Origin: Lactobacillus agrestimuris
GTDB taxonomy: Bacteria > Bacillota > Bacilli > Lactobacillales > Lactobacillaceae
Assembly (NCBI RefSeq): GCF_943193025.1
Contig: NZ_CALPCQ010000006.1
Location: 1-64,000 of the forward strand
Length of the DNA stretch: 64,000 nucleotides
Direction: 5' to 3'
Both the position numbers and the translations under genes were made by a program. Shown one piece after another: positions 9,371 to 21,053 of the stretch. The notes under the pieces were generated by a model. That model was not told the DNA's origin and searched no databases. It saw only the letters and a program-made list of their open reading frames with translations. Positions within the stretch are counted from its first letter, which is position 1. The number at the start of each line of letters is the position of its first letter.

Positions 9371-10645
9371 TTATATATTTTTTAAGCGATAAACAAAAAA
9401 TTCTTTTTGCTTGCCCGCAATTACCTGATTTTGATATGTATTTTCAACAAAAACAGGTTGATCGTTATTAAAAATAGTCAAACAATATTTTCTTAAAATT
9501 GACGGGATTGCTGCCGCTGAAAAGAATTTTTTACTCTTAGCATGATGACCATCTTTGAGATTTAATCTGGTGCCCAAAGATAAGCTTCCAGCCGAGAAAT
9601 TTATCGTTGATGCTTTAAATTTGCCAATTTTTTCAGCTGGATAAGCAGCATTTTCCGTCAGCAAAAATTTCCTACCTAAAAATTCAAATGGACGATCTAG
9701 CTGTAAATCAAATTTTGAAACAAAGTCTTTAGTCAAAAGATCTTTATCCCGCCACACATAATCATAGCCCTGATACTGCTGTAAAGTAAATCCATTTAAC
9801 TCATCATTTACTCGTAAGTGCCATTTATTCCAAATAAAATGTTGCCAATAAAAGGCTTGCTTTTCCGAATTCAGCTTTTTTAATTCATCAGATTTAATTC
9901 GATACACTTGATCAAAAATTTCTTCCGGCTGTTCTAGATCTTCAAACCATTCTTCAGAAACTACAACATATTGATTCATCTCATGATTAAAACGAAGAGC
10001 ATTCTTAATTAAATCCGGATTTTCTTTTTTCAATAGCGGTACCACATGATGTCTTAAACGATTTCGCATCACATCATCTTCCGCATTAGTTGCATCTTCA
10101 ATATAATCTAAATGATTTGCTTGAACATAAAGAAGTAAATCATTTTTCGAAAATGACAATAAGGGGCGCAAGAGTAAGATACCTTCTCTTTTACTTATGG
10201 CCTGCAGACTATTCATTTCGTTTGGATTTCCTGATCTAATCAGCTTAAGTAGAATATTTTCAACTAGATCATCCCCATGATGAGCAGTGAGTAAATAATC
10301 TGCAGAAAGTTCATTAACTAAATCAACTAAAAAACGATAACGTTTTTCGCGAGCCGCAGCCTCAATTCCACTTAATAATTTATGATCTCTAACCCAAATT
10401 TTATTTCTAAATTCTAAATGATTTTTATGACAATATTTTTCTAATAAAATTGTTTCTTGCTTACTATCAGGGCGCAATTGATGATCAAAATGTGCCACAA
10501 TTAAGCGCAAATTATATTTATCTTTTAGCTTAGTCAGCATATCAACTAAAGCCATGGAATCAGGTCCACCGCTTGTTGCAATTACTAAGCATTTATTTTT
10601 TAAACCTACTTTATTTTCTTGAAAAAATTCGATAATTTGATTCAT
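9371..10645 (-). CDS. tilS: tRNA(Ile)-lysidine synthetase
   Basis: A 424-residue enzyme that converts the wobble C of tRNA-Ile(CAU) to lysidine, allowing it to read AUA. The PP-loop SGGPDS is at residues 25-30, and the N-type ATPase core is followed by the TilS substrate-binding C-terminal domain. It is essential in most bacteria. In Bacillus and many lactic acid bacteria hpt follows; here only 85 nt separate it from ftsH. Confidence 0.96.
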   Translation of the reverse strand: MNQIIEFFQENKVGLKNKCLVIATSGGPDSMALVDMLTKLKDKYNLRLIVAHFDHQLRPDSKQETILLEKYCHKNHLEFRNKIWVRDHKLLSGIEAAAREKRYRFLVDLVNELSADYLLTAHHGDDLVENILLKLIRSGNPNEMNSLQAISKREGILLLRPLLSFSKNDLLLYVQANHLDYIEDATNAEDDVMRNRLRHHVVPLLKKENPDLIKNALRFNHEMNQYVVVSEEWFEDLEQPEEIFDQVYRIKSDELKKLNSEKQAFYWQHFIWNKWHLRVNDELNGFTLQQYQGYDYVWRDKDLLTKDFVSKFDLQLDRPFEFLGRKFLLTENAAYPAEKIGKFKASTINFSAGSLSLGTRLNLKDGHHAKSKKFFSAAAIPSILRKYCLTIFNNDQPVFVENTYQNQVIAGKQKEFFVYRLKNI

Positions 10646-10759
10646 TTTCTTTTATATAAAATAATTTTTATGTTTTATCATACCACCAGTACACTCATAA
10701 ATTATACTAGTCTTTTACTTTGCTTCATTAACTTCTACCTCTATTGCCAAAATAAAGAA

Positions 10760-10796
10760 AAAGATTCAAATCTCAAAACTTAAGACTCGAATCTTT
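10760..10796 (-). terminator. Terminator after yabR
   Basis: Arms AAAGATTCAAATCT and AGACTCGAATCTTT pair over 14 bp with two G-U wobbles, flanked by T-runs on both strands. It closes the divIC-yabR transcript. The remaining 10646-10759 contains only AT-rich sequence with room for a tilS promoter; none is clear. Confidence 0.8.
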
Positions 10797-10806
10797 TTTA
10801 TAAAAA

Positions 10807-11166
10807 TCAATTTTCAGCTAATACTTTCTTTAACTTATTAATTTCATCTTTTGCTTCTTCAGATGTTTTGCTTAACGTTTTTTCAAAATCGTTCGCACTC
10901 ACATCCAAAAAACTATTATGTAAATCTCGCAACTTGGGATCATTAACTCTACTTAAAGATAATGCTAACTTTCCTTTGTTATTATGAACTACTACAACCC
11001 TAAGCTCATCACCAACTTTAAGACGATTACGCTCACGTTGCCAATTATCTCCAAAATCACTAAAGTGGATAAGCCCTGATTTTCTTCCAGGTAAAGTCAA
11101 AAACACACCCAAATCTGTAATATTATTGATTACGCCGTTAACACGGTTACCAACTTGATACTTCAT
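10807..11166 (-). CDS. yabR: S1-domain RNA-binding protein, YabR type
   Basis: A 119-residue protein with one S1 domain (about 1-72: VGNRVNGVINNITDLGVF, then GLIHFSDFG) and a charged helical tail. This is the YabR/GSP13-like family found next to divIC in Firmicutes. It binds RNA or ribosomes; its exact role is not known. Its ATG overlaps the divIC stop by one base (TAATG), indicating translational coupling. Confidence 0.88.
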   Translation of the reverse strand: MKYQVGNRVNGVINNITDLGVFLTLPGRKSGLIHFSDFGDNWQRERNRLKVGDELRVVVVHNNKGKLALSLSRVNDPKLRDLHNSFLDVSANDFEKTLSKTSEEAKDEINKLKKVLAEN

Positions 11167-11549
11167 TAATTACTATTTCCATTTTCTTCAGGAACATTAT
11201 AAACTTTTTCGTTTTGCTTAGTATAGTAAAACTTATAACGAACTAACTTAGCTACATAATTAGGATCTTTTAAGTCATCACGTTGATTTGTCAACTTTAC
11301 ATTTTTAGCCTTTGTCTTTTTCAACTTCTCATTGGAAGCTTGTACTTGACTATTAATCTGCTTAGTTTGTGATGCCTTCATTCCAATTTGAACACCAAAA
11401 AAGATAATGACTACCCCAAAGACAGCAAGAATAACTCTGCGTCTTCTACGGTGAATTGCTTTTTCCATTCTGGCTTGTCTTGCTCTTAGTCTCGCTTCAC
11501 GAGCTTGCGGACTCTCTGAATTATATAGGCGTGGTCCATTTTCGTTCAT
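11166..11549 (-). CDS. divIC: Septum formation initiator DivIC
   Basis: A 127-residue bitopic division protein. A basic cytoplasmic N-terminus (many Arg around 16-40), one membrane helix (about 39-57) and a short extracellular coiled coil (about 60-98) are visible, the standard DivIC/FtsB-like layout. It partners FtsL and DivIB in the septal complex. Its position between rqcP and yabR is the conserved Firmicute order, minus the sporulation genes yabP and yabQ of Bacillus. Confidence 0.92.
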   Translation of the reverse strand: MNENGPRLYNSESPQAREARLRARQARMEKAIHRRRRRVILAVFGVVIIFFGVQIGMKASQTKQINSQVQASNEKLKKTKAKNVKLTNQRDDLKDPNYVAKLVRYKFYYTKQNEKVYNVPEENGNSN

Positions 11550-11617
11550 TTTTAATCCCCTGTTAATAAATAAAAAGTTAGTTCAATTATAACAGTTTCA
11601 CAACTAAATGTCATTGA

Positions 11618-11860
11618 CTAATCAACTAGTTCGTATAACTCACTAGCTTCATTTTTCTTAGTTGTTTCACGAATTTCAAGCACTTTTGCTTTTACTTGAC
11701 GACTGCCATATCCCACTTCAATGACATCCCCAATTTTTACCATATAACTAGATTTCACAACTCTATCATTAACTTTGATTCGTCCTTGATCAGCCATTTC
11801 TTTGGCCACTGTTCTTCTCTTTACTAAACGGGAAATCTTTAAAAATTTATCAATTCTCAT
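11618..11860 (-). CDS. rqcP: S4-domain protein RqcP (ribosome quality control)
   Basis: An 80-residue protein that is essentially one S4 RNA-binding domain (MRIDKFLKISRLVKRR, then GRIKVNDRVVKSSYMV). RqcP (YabO) stabilises the P-site tRNA during C-terminal poly-Ala tailing on obstructed 50S subunits. Length and start match the family. It lies 18 nt after mfd on the same strand. Confidence 0.92.
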   Translation of the reverse strand: MRIDKFLKISRLVKRRTVAKEMADQGRIKVNDRVVKSSYMVKIGDVIEVGYGSRQVKAKVLEIRETTKKNEASELYELVD

Positions 11861-11878
11861 TTTATTACCTCATAACTT

Positions 11879-14800
11879 TTATCTTTGAATTATTTCACTT
11901 GCTGAATGTAAAAGTGTCTTAAGTTCATTTATTAAAACTCTATTTTTAAGTTTGTCTGGCAATTCTAATAGTACTGACAAGTGCTTTTCTGGTGTCATAC
12001 TAATTCTCGCCTTAAAACTGACATGCTCTAAGGCTCTAAAAATATTCGGTCCTTCGAGTTCCTTTGAAGCTTCTGCGTCAAACTCAACTTTTATTCTGCT
12101 TTGATTATCCTTAGATCTAATCACACTTAATACGCCGGCTAAATCTGCATCCATCTTGATTGAAGCAACGGCCAACATATTTTCAACTGCAACCGGATAA
12201 TCACCAAAGCGATCAAGTAATTCATCTTCAATTTTATCAAGTTCTTCTTGATTTGAGGCAGCTTTAATCTTTTTGTAAAATTCAATTTTTTCTTCTTGAT
12301 CACCGATATATTTATCAGGAATATATGCTTCAAGACCCAAATCAATTTCTGCATTTGATTTTTTGACCTTTTTCTTATTCTTACGTGCTTTAATCGCATC
12401 ACTAAGCATTTGAGAATAAAGATCATAACCAACACTATCTATAAAACCGTGTTGCTGGGCACCGAGCATATCTCCGGCTCCACGTATTGACAGATCTCGC
12501 ATGGCAATTTTGAAACCCGATCCTAATTCAGTAAAGTCGCGAATTGCCTCCAACCGCTTTTCTCCCACCTCAGTCAAAACTTTATTTGGTTGATAGAGGA
12601 AATATGCATAAGCAAGACGGGCGCTTCTACCAATTCGGCCACGTAGTTGATAAAGCTGACTTAGACCGTAGTGATCTGCATCTTCAATAATCATCGTATT
12701 GACATTTGGCATATCAATACCTGTTTCAATAATTGTAGTCGTAACTAAAATATCAAATTCCTTATTGAGAAAACGGTATAAAATATCCTCTAATTGATTC
12801 TGACTCATTCGGCCATGAGCAGAGGCAATTCTAGCATTTGGAATCAGTTGCTGCAAACGTTCAACCACTTCATCAATATCGCCAATTCGATTATGCAAAT
12901 AAAAGACTTGTCCTCCTCTTTGCATTTCTCGTAAACAAGCAGACTTAATCACACTTGGAATCTGTTCCATGACATAAGTCTGAATTGGATATCTATTTTG
13001 AGGTGGAGTTTCCATAACTGATAAATCGCGAACACCAACCATCGACATATGAAGCGTTCTTGGAATTGGAGTTGCAGTCAAAGTTAAAACATCGATATTA
13101 GCTTTAAGCTGCTTTAACCGCTCCTTATGTTTTACTCCAAAGCGTTGCTCTTCATCGACAATCAACAAGCCTAGATCTTTAAATTCAACATCTTTGGATA
13201 AAATTCGGTGAGTACCAACCACAATGTCAATTTCTCCATTTTTGAGTCCTTCAATTATTTCTTTCGACTCTTTAGAAGTTTGAAAACGTGACAGCATTGC
13301 CACATTAACTGGAAAGTCCTTAAAGCGATCCTTAATTGTTTGGTAGTGCTGCTGAGCCAAAATCGTCGTCGGTACTAAAAAAGCGACCTGTTTATTATCT
13401 TGGACCGCCTTAAAGGCTGCACGCATTGCTACCTCAGTTTTACCAAAGCCAACATCCCCCACAAGCAGGCGATCCATTGGACGATCTTTTTCCATATCAG
13501 CTTTAATTTCACTAGTAGATCTTAATTGATCAGGAGTTTCAACATATGGAAAGGCATTTTCGAAATCATGTTGCAGCTGATCATCAGGCTCAAAGGCAAA
13601 ACCTTTTTCTGATTCACGCTTAGCGTAAAGTTCAATTAAGTCATCAGCGATATCCTCTACCTTAGATTGAACCTTTCGCTTAGTCTTAGCCCATTCACTG
13701 CCGCCTAATTTATTAATATGCGGAGTTTTACCTTCTGAGCCAACATATTTTTGCACCAAACTTAATTGGTCAGCTGGAACAAATAATTGATCACCCTTTT
13801 GATAAGTAATCGTAATATAGTCACGCTTGACGCCATTATTTTCAAGGGTTTTAATCCCTTCGAATCGGCCAATACCATGATTAACGTGGACGACATAGTC
13901 ACCAGGCTTTAATTCAGTATAGTTACGCAGTCTCTGAGCATTTTCTAGCGTTTTAACATGCTTTTTACGTTGGGGACGCTTATTGAAAAGTTCTCTTTCA
14001 GTTAAATAAATCAGGTTACTGTCCGGTAAAGTAAAACCACTTACATAACCATCAACGGTAATTTGCGTTTGCTTTTCACGTAAATCATCATTGTCAACTA
14101 CTGGCAGATGCATATCAAAATCCGCCATTGTTTTTTCAATTTGTTGCGCCCGCTTTTCCGTATCTGCCTGCAAGATTACCGTCTGCTTATTTTTTTGATA
14201 AGACTCAATTTCGGCTTTGATTAATGGCATTTGGCTAAAGAATTGTTCAGGTTCACGCGTACTCCAATTTAGCATTTGACCTAATTTAATTCGCCCCATA
14301 CTTCTTTGGAATAATGAATGATAAACCCGATTATGCTTGTCATTAGTCAAAACTTTGCTAAAGTCAAAACGTAATTTTTGCTGCGGGAGCATCGCTCCGG
14401 TTTTCATTTCATCAGTAATAAAAGCCGCATTTTGTTCATCAACGTCTTGTACAGCCTGCTTAATGAGTGGAAAATCATCAAAGAAAATTAAACCGTCGGG
14501 ATTTAAATAATTTAATAAACTAGCTGGCTTTTTAATTAAATAATCCACTATAATGGCATAATTTTTTGGTAATCCACCATCGTTTAAAGCATAAATTACT
14601 TCAGTAAAATTATCTTTTACATCTTTATCAGCTGCTGGAGCATGCTTTATATCTTCTGAAAGTTTTTCGGCTGCATTTTTTATTTCTTCAGCTGAAAAAA
14701 CACGATCTAAAGCTGATGAAATACTTATTTTTTCAAGCTCATGACTACTTCTTTGACTTGCTAAGTCAAAACTTTTAATCGTATCTACTTCATCGCCGAA

Positions 14801-15382
14801 GAATTCAATTCGAACTGGTTCTTCTTGATCCAAAGGATAAACATCCAAAATATCCCCACGAATTGCAAACTCACCTGGTCTAGCAACCATTGCCTCTTTA
14901 TGATAGCCTGCATTAACAAACCAGGCGCTTAAATTAGCCAATTCGAACTCTGCTCCAGAATAAAAGTCTACTTTAGCATTTTTAAAATCTTCTGGATTTG
15001 AAAGTTTGTACTGCAATCCTTGCGGAGTTGTTACAACTATTCCTGCCTTATTCGACAGTAAAAAATTCAAACTTTGAATTCTACTACTTAGCTGATCAGG
15101 TGATGCTACTGCTGTTTGTGTTGCAATCGTTGCATCAACTGGAAACATGTGAACTAAGTTATTATCGAAAATACTACTTAATTCACCATAAATATTTTGA
15201 GCCTTATTTTCATTTTCTTCTACTAAAATAATTGGAGCTTGTCTTTTAAGTAAAAAATCTTTTAAAAGTAGACTAAAAGCACCGGCATTGGCGCCAGTGA
15301 TTAGTGAGTTCTTTTCTTTTTTAGTATTTTCAATAAATTTACTTAATTCTTGATCTTTATTTAAAAAATCTATTAATTGCAT
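11879..15382 (-). CDS. mfd: Transcription-repair coupling factor
   Basis: A 1167-residue translocase that removes RNA polymerase stalled at DNA lesions and recruits UvrA. Domains in order: UvrB-like N-terminal modules (about 1-350), the CarD-like RNA-polymerase interaction domain (about 490-570, containing [16 protein letters not shown]), a superfamily 2 helicase with Walker [10 protein letters not shown] and DEEQ in VDEEQRFG, the translocation motif region ending RGRIGRS, and the C-terminal TRCF domain. Length is normal. It starts 1 nt downstream of the pth stop. Confidence 0.98.
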   Translation of the reverse strand: MQLIDFLNKDQELSKFIENTKKEKNSLITGANAGAFSLLLKDFLLKRQAPIILVEENENKAQNIYGELSSIFDNNLVHMFPVDATIATQTAVASPDQLSSRIQSLNFLLSNKAGIVVTTPQGLQYKLSNPEDFKNAKVDFYSGAEFELANLSAWFVNAGYHKEAMVARPGEFAIRGDILDVYPLDQEEPVRIEFFGDEVDTIKSFDLASQRSSHELEKISISSALDRVFSAEEIKNAAEKLSEDIKHAPAADKDVKDNFTEVIYALNDGGLPKNYAIIVDYLIKKPASLLNYLNPDGLIFFDDFPLIKQAVQDVDEQNAAFITDEMKTGAMLPQQKLRFDFSKVLTNDKHNRVYHSLFQRSMGRIKLGQMLNWSTREPEQFFSQMPLIKAEIESYQKNKQTVILQADTEKRAQQIEKTMADFDMHLPVVDNDDLREKQTQITVDGYVSGFTLPDSNLIYLTERELFNKRPQRKKHVKTLENAQRLRNYTELKPGDYVVHVNHGIGRFEGIKTLENNGVKRDYITITYQKGDQLFVPADQLSLVQKYVGSEGKTPHINKLGGSEWAKTKRKVQSKVEDIADDLIELYAKRESEKGFAFEPDDQLQHDFENAFPYVETPDQLRSTSEIKADMEKDRPMDRLLVGDVGFGKTEVAMRAAFKAVQDNKQVAFLVPTTILAQQHYQTIKDRFKDFPVNVAMLSRFQTSKESKEIIEGLKNGEIDIVVGTHRILSKDVEFKDLGLLIVDEEQRFGVKHKERLKQLKANIDVLTLTATPIPRTLHMSMVGVRDLSVMETPPQNRYPIQTYVMEQIPSVIKSACLREMQRGGQVFYLHNRIGDIDEVVERLQQLIPNARIASAHGRMSQNQLEDILYRFLNKEFDILVTTTIIETGIDMPNVNTMIIEDADHYGLSQLYQLRGRIGRSARLAYAYFLYQPNKVLTEVGEKRLEAIRDFTELGSGFKIAMRDLSIRGAGDMLGAQQHGFIDSVGYDLYSQMLSDAIKARKNKKKVKKSNAEIDLGLEAYIPDKYIGDQEEKIEFYKKIKAASNQEELDKIEDELLDRFGDYPVAVENMLAVASIKMDADLAGVLSVIRSKDNQSRIKVEFDAEASKELEGPNIFRALEHVSFKARISMTPEKHLSVLLELPDKLKNRVLINELKTLLHSASEIIQR

Positions 15383-15383
15383 C

Positions 15384-15941
15384 TTAATTGTACTTATTCA
15401 TTAAATATTGGCTATCTTTTCCACCAATAAAATCATCAATAATATTACAGCTTGTATCAAATGCAGTATCCATTAATTTTTGTTGATCTTGATCAAATGG
15501 TGTTAACACCCAAGAAACAACACTAGTCTTTTCAGGGTGTCTAATACCGATCTTCAATCGATTAAACTTTTCTGTACCAAGATCACGAATAATGCTTTTG
15601 ATTCCATTATGACCACCAGACTTACCATTGGCACGGATTCTTATCTTACCAATTGGCATATCCATATCATCTTGAATGATTAAAATATCATCTGGTTTAA
15701 CTTTAAAGAAATTGGCAACCTGGGCAATACTTTTACCCGAATCATTCATAAATGTTTGTGGTTCAAGAAAAATTACATCTTCTCCATTAATTTTTTCTTT
15801 TGTCCATAAACCATCAAATTTATCTTTATTTAAAGTTAAACTATTCGTTTTTAAATACTGATCTAAAGCCATAAAACCAGTGTTATGCTTAGTTCGATCG
15901 TACTTTTTTCCTGGATTGCCTAAACCCGCAATTATCTTCAT
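15384..15941 (-). CDS. pth: Peptidyl-tRNA hydrolase
   Basis: A 185-residue enzyme that recycles peptidyl-tRNA released from stalled ribosomes. The catalytic His is in TKHNTGF (His19), the conserved Asn in PQTFMNDSG and the Asp in IIQDDMDMP. The ATG at 15941 lies 8 nt after AGGAG; a GTG three codons upstream overlaps the ribosome site and is less likely. mfd follows directly. It is divergent from ldh. Confidence 0.97.
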   Translation of the reverse strand: MKIIAGLGNPGKKYDRTKHNTGFMALDQYLKTNSLTLNKDKFDGLWTKEKINGEDVIFLEPQTFMNDSGKSIAQVANFFKVKPDDILIIQDDMDMPIGKIRIRANGKSGGHNGIKSIIRDLGTEKFNRLKIGIRHPEKTSVVSWVLTPFDQDQQKLMDTAFDTSCNIIDDFIGGKDSQYLMNKYN

Positions 15942-15998
15942 TTTTTGCACTCCTAATTAAATTATCCAATTTATGATAGCACAAGATACATCAATTCA

Positions 15999-16007
15999 TG
16001 ATATAAT
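15999..16007 (+). promoter_or_regulatory. ldh extended -10 promoter
   Basis: TGATATAAT gives a perfect -10 with an extended TG, 45 nt before the ldh start. No good -35 is seen at the right distance, so the extended -10 probably carries promoter strength. An AAGGAG ribosome site at 16036-16041 follows. Confidence 0.65.
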
Positions 16008-16033
16008 GCAATTGTTAAAAATATCACTAATAA

Positions 16034-17023
<990 letters not shown>

Positions 17024-17044
17024 TTAACTAATAATTAATGTCTA

Positions 17045-17072
17045 AAAGCATCTTCTTTTTGAAGATGCTTTT
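17045..17072 (+). terminator. ldh terminator
   Basis: AAAGCATCTTC and GAAGATGCTTT form an 11-bp stem with a five-T loop, followed by a T-run. It lies 22 nt after the ldh stop. Confidence 0.93.
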
Positions 17073-17152
17073 TTTCTTTGCCCTATCAATGTTAAAATGA
17101 GAATGTCTAAAAGCAATGATTTAATTTTTATTTAATCATCATTGTTGATTTA

Positions 17153-17161
17153 TGCTATAAT
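17153..17161 (+). promoter_or_regulatory. Extended -10 promoter of the CBS gene
   Basis: TGCTATAAT, 35 nt before the start of the CBS protein gene, with a weak -35. An AT-rich inverted repeat (CAATGATT/AATCATC) lies just upstream at about 17114-17144. Confidence 0.55.
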
Positions 17162-17195
17162 TATTTCGATATTTTCATGTAATGGAGGCAGCTAA

Positions 17196-17903
17196 ATGCT
17201 TATCAAATCTTTAGTCTTAAAAAAAGATTATCTTACTACAGTGAATGAAAAAGCAACTTTGGAGGAAGCTTTAAAAATCCTTGAAGATTCAGGATTCAGA
17301 TGTGTGCCAATCTTAGATGATACTGGCACAATTTTCCGCGGAAATATTTACAAGATGCACATCTACCGTCATAAGTCACAAGGTGGCGACATGACTCTTC
17401 CTGTAACCTACTTATTAAAGAATGCAACTAAGACTATCAAAGTTAACTCACCATTCTTTAAGGTCTTCTTCAACATCAAGGACTTACCTTATATTTCAGT
17501 ACTTGATGAAGAAAACAAGTTTTATGGAATTCTTACCCACGCAAGTTTACTTAGAATGTTATCCGACGCTTGGAACATCAAACATGGTTCATACGTTTTA
17601 ACTGTTTTATCAGATAATTCCCGTGGTAACTTGGTTAAGATGTCAAAGATTATTTCTAAATACTCTAACATGGCTAGCGTTATGACTTTGGATGCTTCCG
17701 CAGGTGAACTCGGTGGTGACTTCGTTCGTAGAACTTTATTCACCTTACCAGCCGGCGTTTCAGAAACTACCATGAAGACTATTGTTGAAAAGCTTCATAA
17801 GAAGGGTTACGTCGTAGCTGAAATCGAAGACTTGCAAGCCGGTCTTACTATCATGAGTGATGAGAACCCAGGCGTATTTTTATCTAAGCCTCAAGAAGAC
17901 TAA
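17196..17903 (+). CDS. cbpA: CBS-ACT protein, probable c-di-AMP binding CbpA
   Basis: A 235-residue cytosolic protein with a tandem CBS pair (about 1-135, including FRCVPILDDTG and YISVLDEENKFYGILTHASL) followed by an ACT-like region (about 145-215). This order fits the CbpA-type cyclic di-AMP receptors of Listeria and lactobacilli, as opposed to the CBS-only CbpB/DarB. In that family the protein senses c-di-AMP to tune potassium or stringent-response partners. The ligand here is inferred from architecture only. GGAGG lies 8 nt before the ATG, and the gene is monocistronic. Confidence 0.72.
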   Translation: MLIKSLVLKKDYLTTVNEKATLEEALKILEDSGFRCVPILDDTGTIFRGNIYKMHIYRHKSQGGDMTLPVTYLLKNATKTIKVNSPFFKVFFNIKDLPYISVLDEENKFYGILTHASLLRMLSDAWNIKHGSYVLTVLSDNSRGNLVKMSKIISKYSNMASVMTLDASAGELGGDFVRRTLFTLPAGVSETTMKTIVEKLHKKGYVVAEIEDLQAGLTIMSDENPGVFLSKPQED

Positions 17904-17916
17904 TTTATAATTTATT

Positions 17917-17957
17917 AAAAATAGAGTAGCTAGGAAGTTCCCTGGCTACTCTATTTT
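17917..17957. terminator. Bidirectional terminator between cbpA and alr
   Basis: AAAATAGAGTAGC pairs with GCTACTCTATTTT over 13 bp, with an inner GG/CC pair and T-runs on both strands. It serves the convergent cbpA and acpS-alr transcripts. Confidence 0.92.
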
Positions 17958-17958
17958 T

Positions 17959-19089
17959 TTATTTTTCAAAATACTTTCTTGGCAAACGATCATCCAAAAG
18001 ACATGCAACTTCATAGTGAATAGTATCAACATAATCAGCTGCTGCTTTAATATTATTTGGATCATTTGGATTATCTGAAATAATTGTTACCTTAGTACCA
18101 ATTGGCATCTTTTCTGGAAGTTCAACCATAAATTGATCCATACAAATTCGGCCAACAATTGGACAATAACTATTGCCAACTTTGACTTTGAAGCCTTGAA
18201 ACTTTCTAATCCAGCCATCAGCATAACCAACAGGAACAGTACCAATGATGGTATCCTTATCAGCTACAAAAGTTGAACCATAACTTACTCCATCACCTTT
18301 ATGAATTGTCTTAACATGAGTTAATTCACTAACAAATGAAAGTGCAGGAGTTAATTTAACTTGAGAGTTTAAATCAGAACTAGCAGGATTAGATGATGGA
18401 TTTAAGCCATAAATTCCAATGCCAAAACGAACGATATCACTTTTTACATCTTTCCCGAATACACTAGCAGCAGTATTATCAACATGAATCCATTTAGGTT
18501 TAACCGTTAATAAACTCTTCATATGATTAAACTTTTCTACTTGGTGCTTGAAATAAGTATCATCCGCACTATCGGCTGACGCAAAGTGAGCGAACATCCC
18601 TTCCACGAAGAAATTGGGATTATCTTTTAAATAATTACTTGCTTCAATCAAATCTTCGTCTTCATTGAAACCAATTCTGCCCATACCAGAATCAATACCA
18701 ATGTGAACTTTCAATTGTAAATGTTCCTTTTCAAGGTACTTTTCAGCTTCTTTTAACCATTCTAAATTAGGAATAGTAAGTGAAATATCATTTGCTGCAG
18801 CAATTGGTGCATATTCTGGAGAAACAACTCCTAAAACCAAAATTGGCTTAACAATATCAGCTCTTCTAAGTTGCAAAGCTTCATCCAAAATTGCTACACA
18901 AAAGCCAGCCACCCCAACTTCTAGGGCCGCTTTAGCAACGCGAACAGCACCATGACCATATGCATTTGCTTTTACAACAGCAAATAACTTTTGACCATCT
19001 TTTAAATTCTTCTTTTCATTTCTGATATTTTCTTTAATTGCGTCCAAATTTACATTTACACTTGCTGGACGATGGATTCCTGGAACCAT
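17959..19089 (-). CDS. alr: Alanine racemase
   Basis: A 376-residue PLP enzyme that makes D-alanine for peptidoglycan and teichoic acids. The PLP Lys is Lys40 in [10 protein letters not shown], and the second catalytic residue is the Tyr in GVSYGSTF. The C-terminal beta domain with [10 protein letters not shown] is present. The ATG overlaps the acpS stop by one base. This acpS-alr order is conserved in Firmicutes. Confidence 0.97.
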   Translation of the reverse strand: MVPGIHRPASVNVNLDAIKENIRNEKKNLKDGQKLFAVVKANAYGHGAVRVAKAALEVGVAGFCVAILDEALQLRRADIVKPILVLGVVSPEYAPIAAANDISLTIPNLEWLKEAEKYLEKEHLQLKVHIGIDSGMGRIGFNEDEDLIEASNYLKDNPNFFVEGMFAHFASADSADDTYFKHQVEKFNHMKSLLTVKPKWIHVDNTAASVFGKDVKSDIVRFGIGIYGLNPSSNPASSDLNSQVKLTPALSFVSELTHVKTIHKGDGVSYGSTFVADKDTIIGTVPVGYADGWIRKFQGFKVKVGNSYCPIVGRICMDQFMVELPEKMPIGTKVTIISDNPNDPNNIKAAADYVDTIHYEVACLLDDRLPRKYFEK

Positions 19090-19445
19090 TATTTATCCTC
19101 CAAAACTACAAAAGTGATAATCTCATGATTATCGTGTGTGATACTTGGAAAAATATTTCCATCATATTTAGTCGAAGTCATCACAGGATGGCCCAAATCG
19201 TCCCAGAGAGTCTCGACATCTTGAAAGCCGACATATTTACCCAGTCCGGTTCCCATCGCCTTAGAAAACGATTCTTTGAGTGAGAATCGCCCACCTAGAT
19301 ATTCAACTTTTCGTTTTCCAGTCATTTTTTGATATTGTTCAAATTCTTTCGGCGTTAACACCTTTTTAGCAAAACTATCCCCACGTTCAACGATTTTTTT
19401 CACCCGTTCAACTTCAACTGCATCTATTCCAACACCTTTAATCAT
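19089..19445 (-). CDS. acpS: Holo-[acyl-carrier-protein] synthase
   Basis: A 118-residue enzyme that transfers 4'-phosphopantetheine from CoA to acyl carrier protein. The metal-binding Asp8 in [12 protein letters not shown] and the Glu in [12 protein letters not shown] are both present. Length is normal for AcpS. It is the first gene of the acpS-alr operon, 80 nt downstream of cshA. Confidence 0.95.
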   Translation of the reverse strand: MIKGVGIDAVEVERVKKIVERGDSFAKKVLTPKEFEQYQKMTGKRKVEYLGGRFSLKESFSKAMGTGLGKYVGFQDVETLWDDLGHPVMTSTKYDGNIFPSITHDNHEIITFVVLEDK

Positions 19446-19486
19446 TTTTTATCACCTCACATAAGATCTAATTATAGTACAAAAAA

Positions 19487-19510
19487 AGCACAGTAGAATA
19501 TTACTGTGCT
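19487..19510 (-). terminator. cshA terminator
   Basis: AGCACAGTA and TACTGTGCT-type arms form a hairpin with a run of seven T on the minus strand, 17 nt after cshA. Confidence 0.9.
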
Positions 19511-19526
19511 TCTTTTAGTTAAAAAA

Positions 19527-21041
19527 TTAATCTTTTTTATTCTTGATTACGAAATCATGGCTGCTGCTTCCGCGTCTTTCGCCACGATTACGCTTTCCAC
19601 GGATTCCATCGCGATCGTGTCCACGATTTCTGCGGCGGTGATTATTGTAGTTGCCACGTCTATTTCCATGTCCATGGCCATGACCACCACGTCCTCGACC
19701 TCCACGACGACCATTACCCTTGTATGGCAATGGCTTTTCAGGAGTAATCTTAACTTTGACATCAGATGCATCCTTAGAAAGATTCTTCAAAAATGCAGCA
19801 ACTAAATCTAAAGCACTGTAGTTTTCTAATAACTCATTAGCTTCATCTTCATATTTGCTTAAGTCATCCTTGAGGATATCTTCAATTTGAGACTTAGCCT
19901 GCTTCAATTGACCACGCAAAGCTTGGTCATCTGTTGGTGGACGAAGTGGTGACATCTTCTTCTTAGTTAATTGTTCAATGGTTCTCATGTAGCCAATTTC
20001 ATTTGGAGTAACGAATGTGACTGACATACCATTCTTACCAGCACGACCGGTACGACCGATACGGTGAACATATGAATCTGGATCTTGTGGAATATCGTAG
20101 TTGTAAACGTGAGTTACTCCTGAAATATCAAGACCACGAGCAGCCACATCAGTAGCTACTAAAATATCAAGCTTACCTTCCTTAAAGCGTTTGAGCACGC
20201 TCATTCTACGTGCTTGAGATAAGTCACCATGAATTCCTGCTGCATTGTAACCTCTAGCTTGGAGACCACGAGTTAATTCATCAACACGTCTCTTGGTTCT
20301 TCCAAAGACAACTGCCAAGTCAGGAATTTGAACATCAATTAAGCGGCACATAATATCAAATTTTTCCGCTTCTTTAGCACGAACAAAGTATTGATCAATC
20401 AAATCAGCTGTTAATTCCTTAGCCTTGATCTTAACAATCTCTGGATCATGCATGAACTTTTCACCAATCTTCAAAATTGGCTTAGGCATTGTTGCACTGA
20501 AAAGTAAAACTTGTTTGCGGTTTTTCGCATAGTTCAAAATGCTTTCAATATCTTGGATAAAGCCCATATCAAGCATTTCATCAGCTTCATCTAAAACAAC
20601 GGTATTAACATTGGTTAAATCAATTGTCTTTCTCTTCAAGTGATCAAGAAGTCTACCGGGAGTTCCTACCAAAATTTCAGGCACATGATTCTTTAAAGAT
20701 TTAATTTGACGGCCAATATCTGCTCCACCATAAACAACTTGAACACGGGCCTTTTCATCCCTACCCAAACGAAAGAGTTCTTCCTGCGTTTGGATAGCTA
20801 GTTCTCTAGTTGGCTCAATTATTACAGCCTGAATAGTTTTACTCTTTTTATCTAAATTTTGTAAAATTGGTAAACCAAAAGCGGCAGTCTTTCCCGTACC
20901 AGTCTGTGCTTGACCAATTACATCTTTACCTTGTAAAGCAAGTGGAATTGTTTCTGCTTGAATAGGCGTTGTTTCTTCAAATCCTGATCTCTTAATCGCC
21001 TTAAGCAATGCATCGTTTAATCCTAATTCCGAAAATTTCAC
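19527..21041 (-). CDS. cshA: DEAD-box RNA helicase CshA
   Basis: A 504-residue helicase of RNA degradosome, ribosome assembly and cold adaptation. Motifs seen: Walker A AQTGTGKT (45-52), PTRELA, TPGRLLD, DEAD in [13 protein letters not shown], and [10 protein letters not shown]. The C-terminal tail (about 448-500) is rich in Arg, Gly, His and Asn ([12 protein letters not shown]), a disordered RNA-binding tail. The start is GTG at 21041, with AGGAG 9 nt upstream. It lies 12 nt after murF on the same strand. Confidence 0.96.
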   Translation of the reverse strand: MKFSELGLNDALLKAIKRSGFEETTPIQAETIPLALQGKDVIGQAQTGTGKTAAFGLPILQNLDKKSKTIQAVIIEPTRELAIQTQEELFRLGRDEKARVQVVYGGADIGRQIKSLKNHVPEILVGTPGRLLDHLKRKTIDLTNVNTVVLDEADEMLDMGFIQDIESILNYAKNRKQVLLFSATMPKPILKIGEKFMHDPEIVKIKAKELTADLIDQYFVRAKEAEKFDIMCRLIDVQIPDLAVVFGRTKRRVDELTRGLQARGYNAAGIHGDLSQARRMSVLKRFKEGKLDILVATDVAARGLDISGVTHVYNYDIPQDPDSYVHRIGRTGRAGKNGMSVTFVTPNEIGYMRTIEQLTKKKMSPLRPPTDDQALRGQLKQAKSQIEDILKDDLSKYEDEANELLENYSALDLVAAFLKNLSKDASDVKVKITPEKPLPYKGNGRRGGRGRGGHGHGHGNRRGNYNNHRRRNRGHDRDGIRGKRNRGERRGSSSHDFVIKNKKD

Positions 21042-21053
21042 TAAATTTTTCTC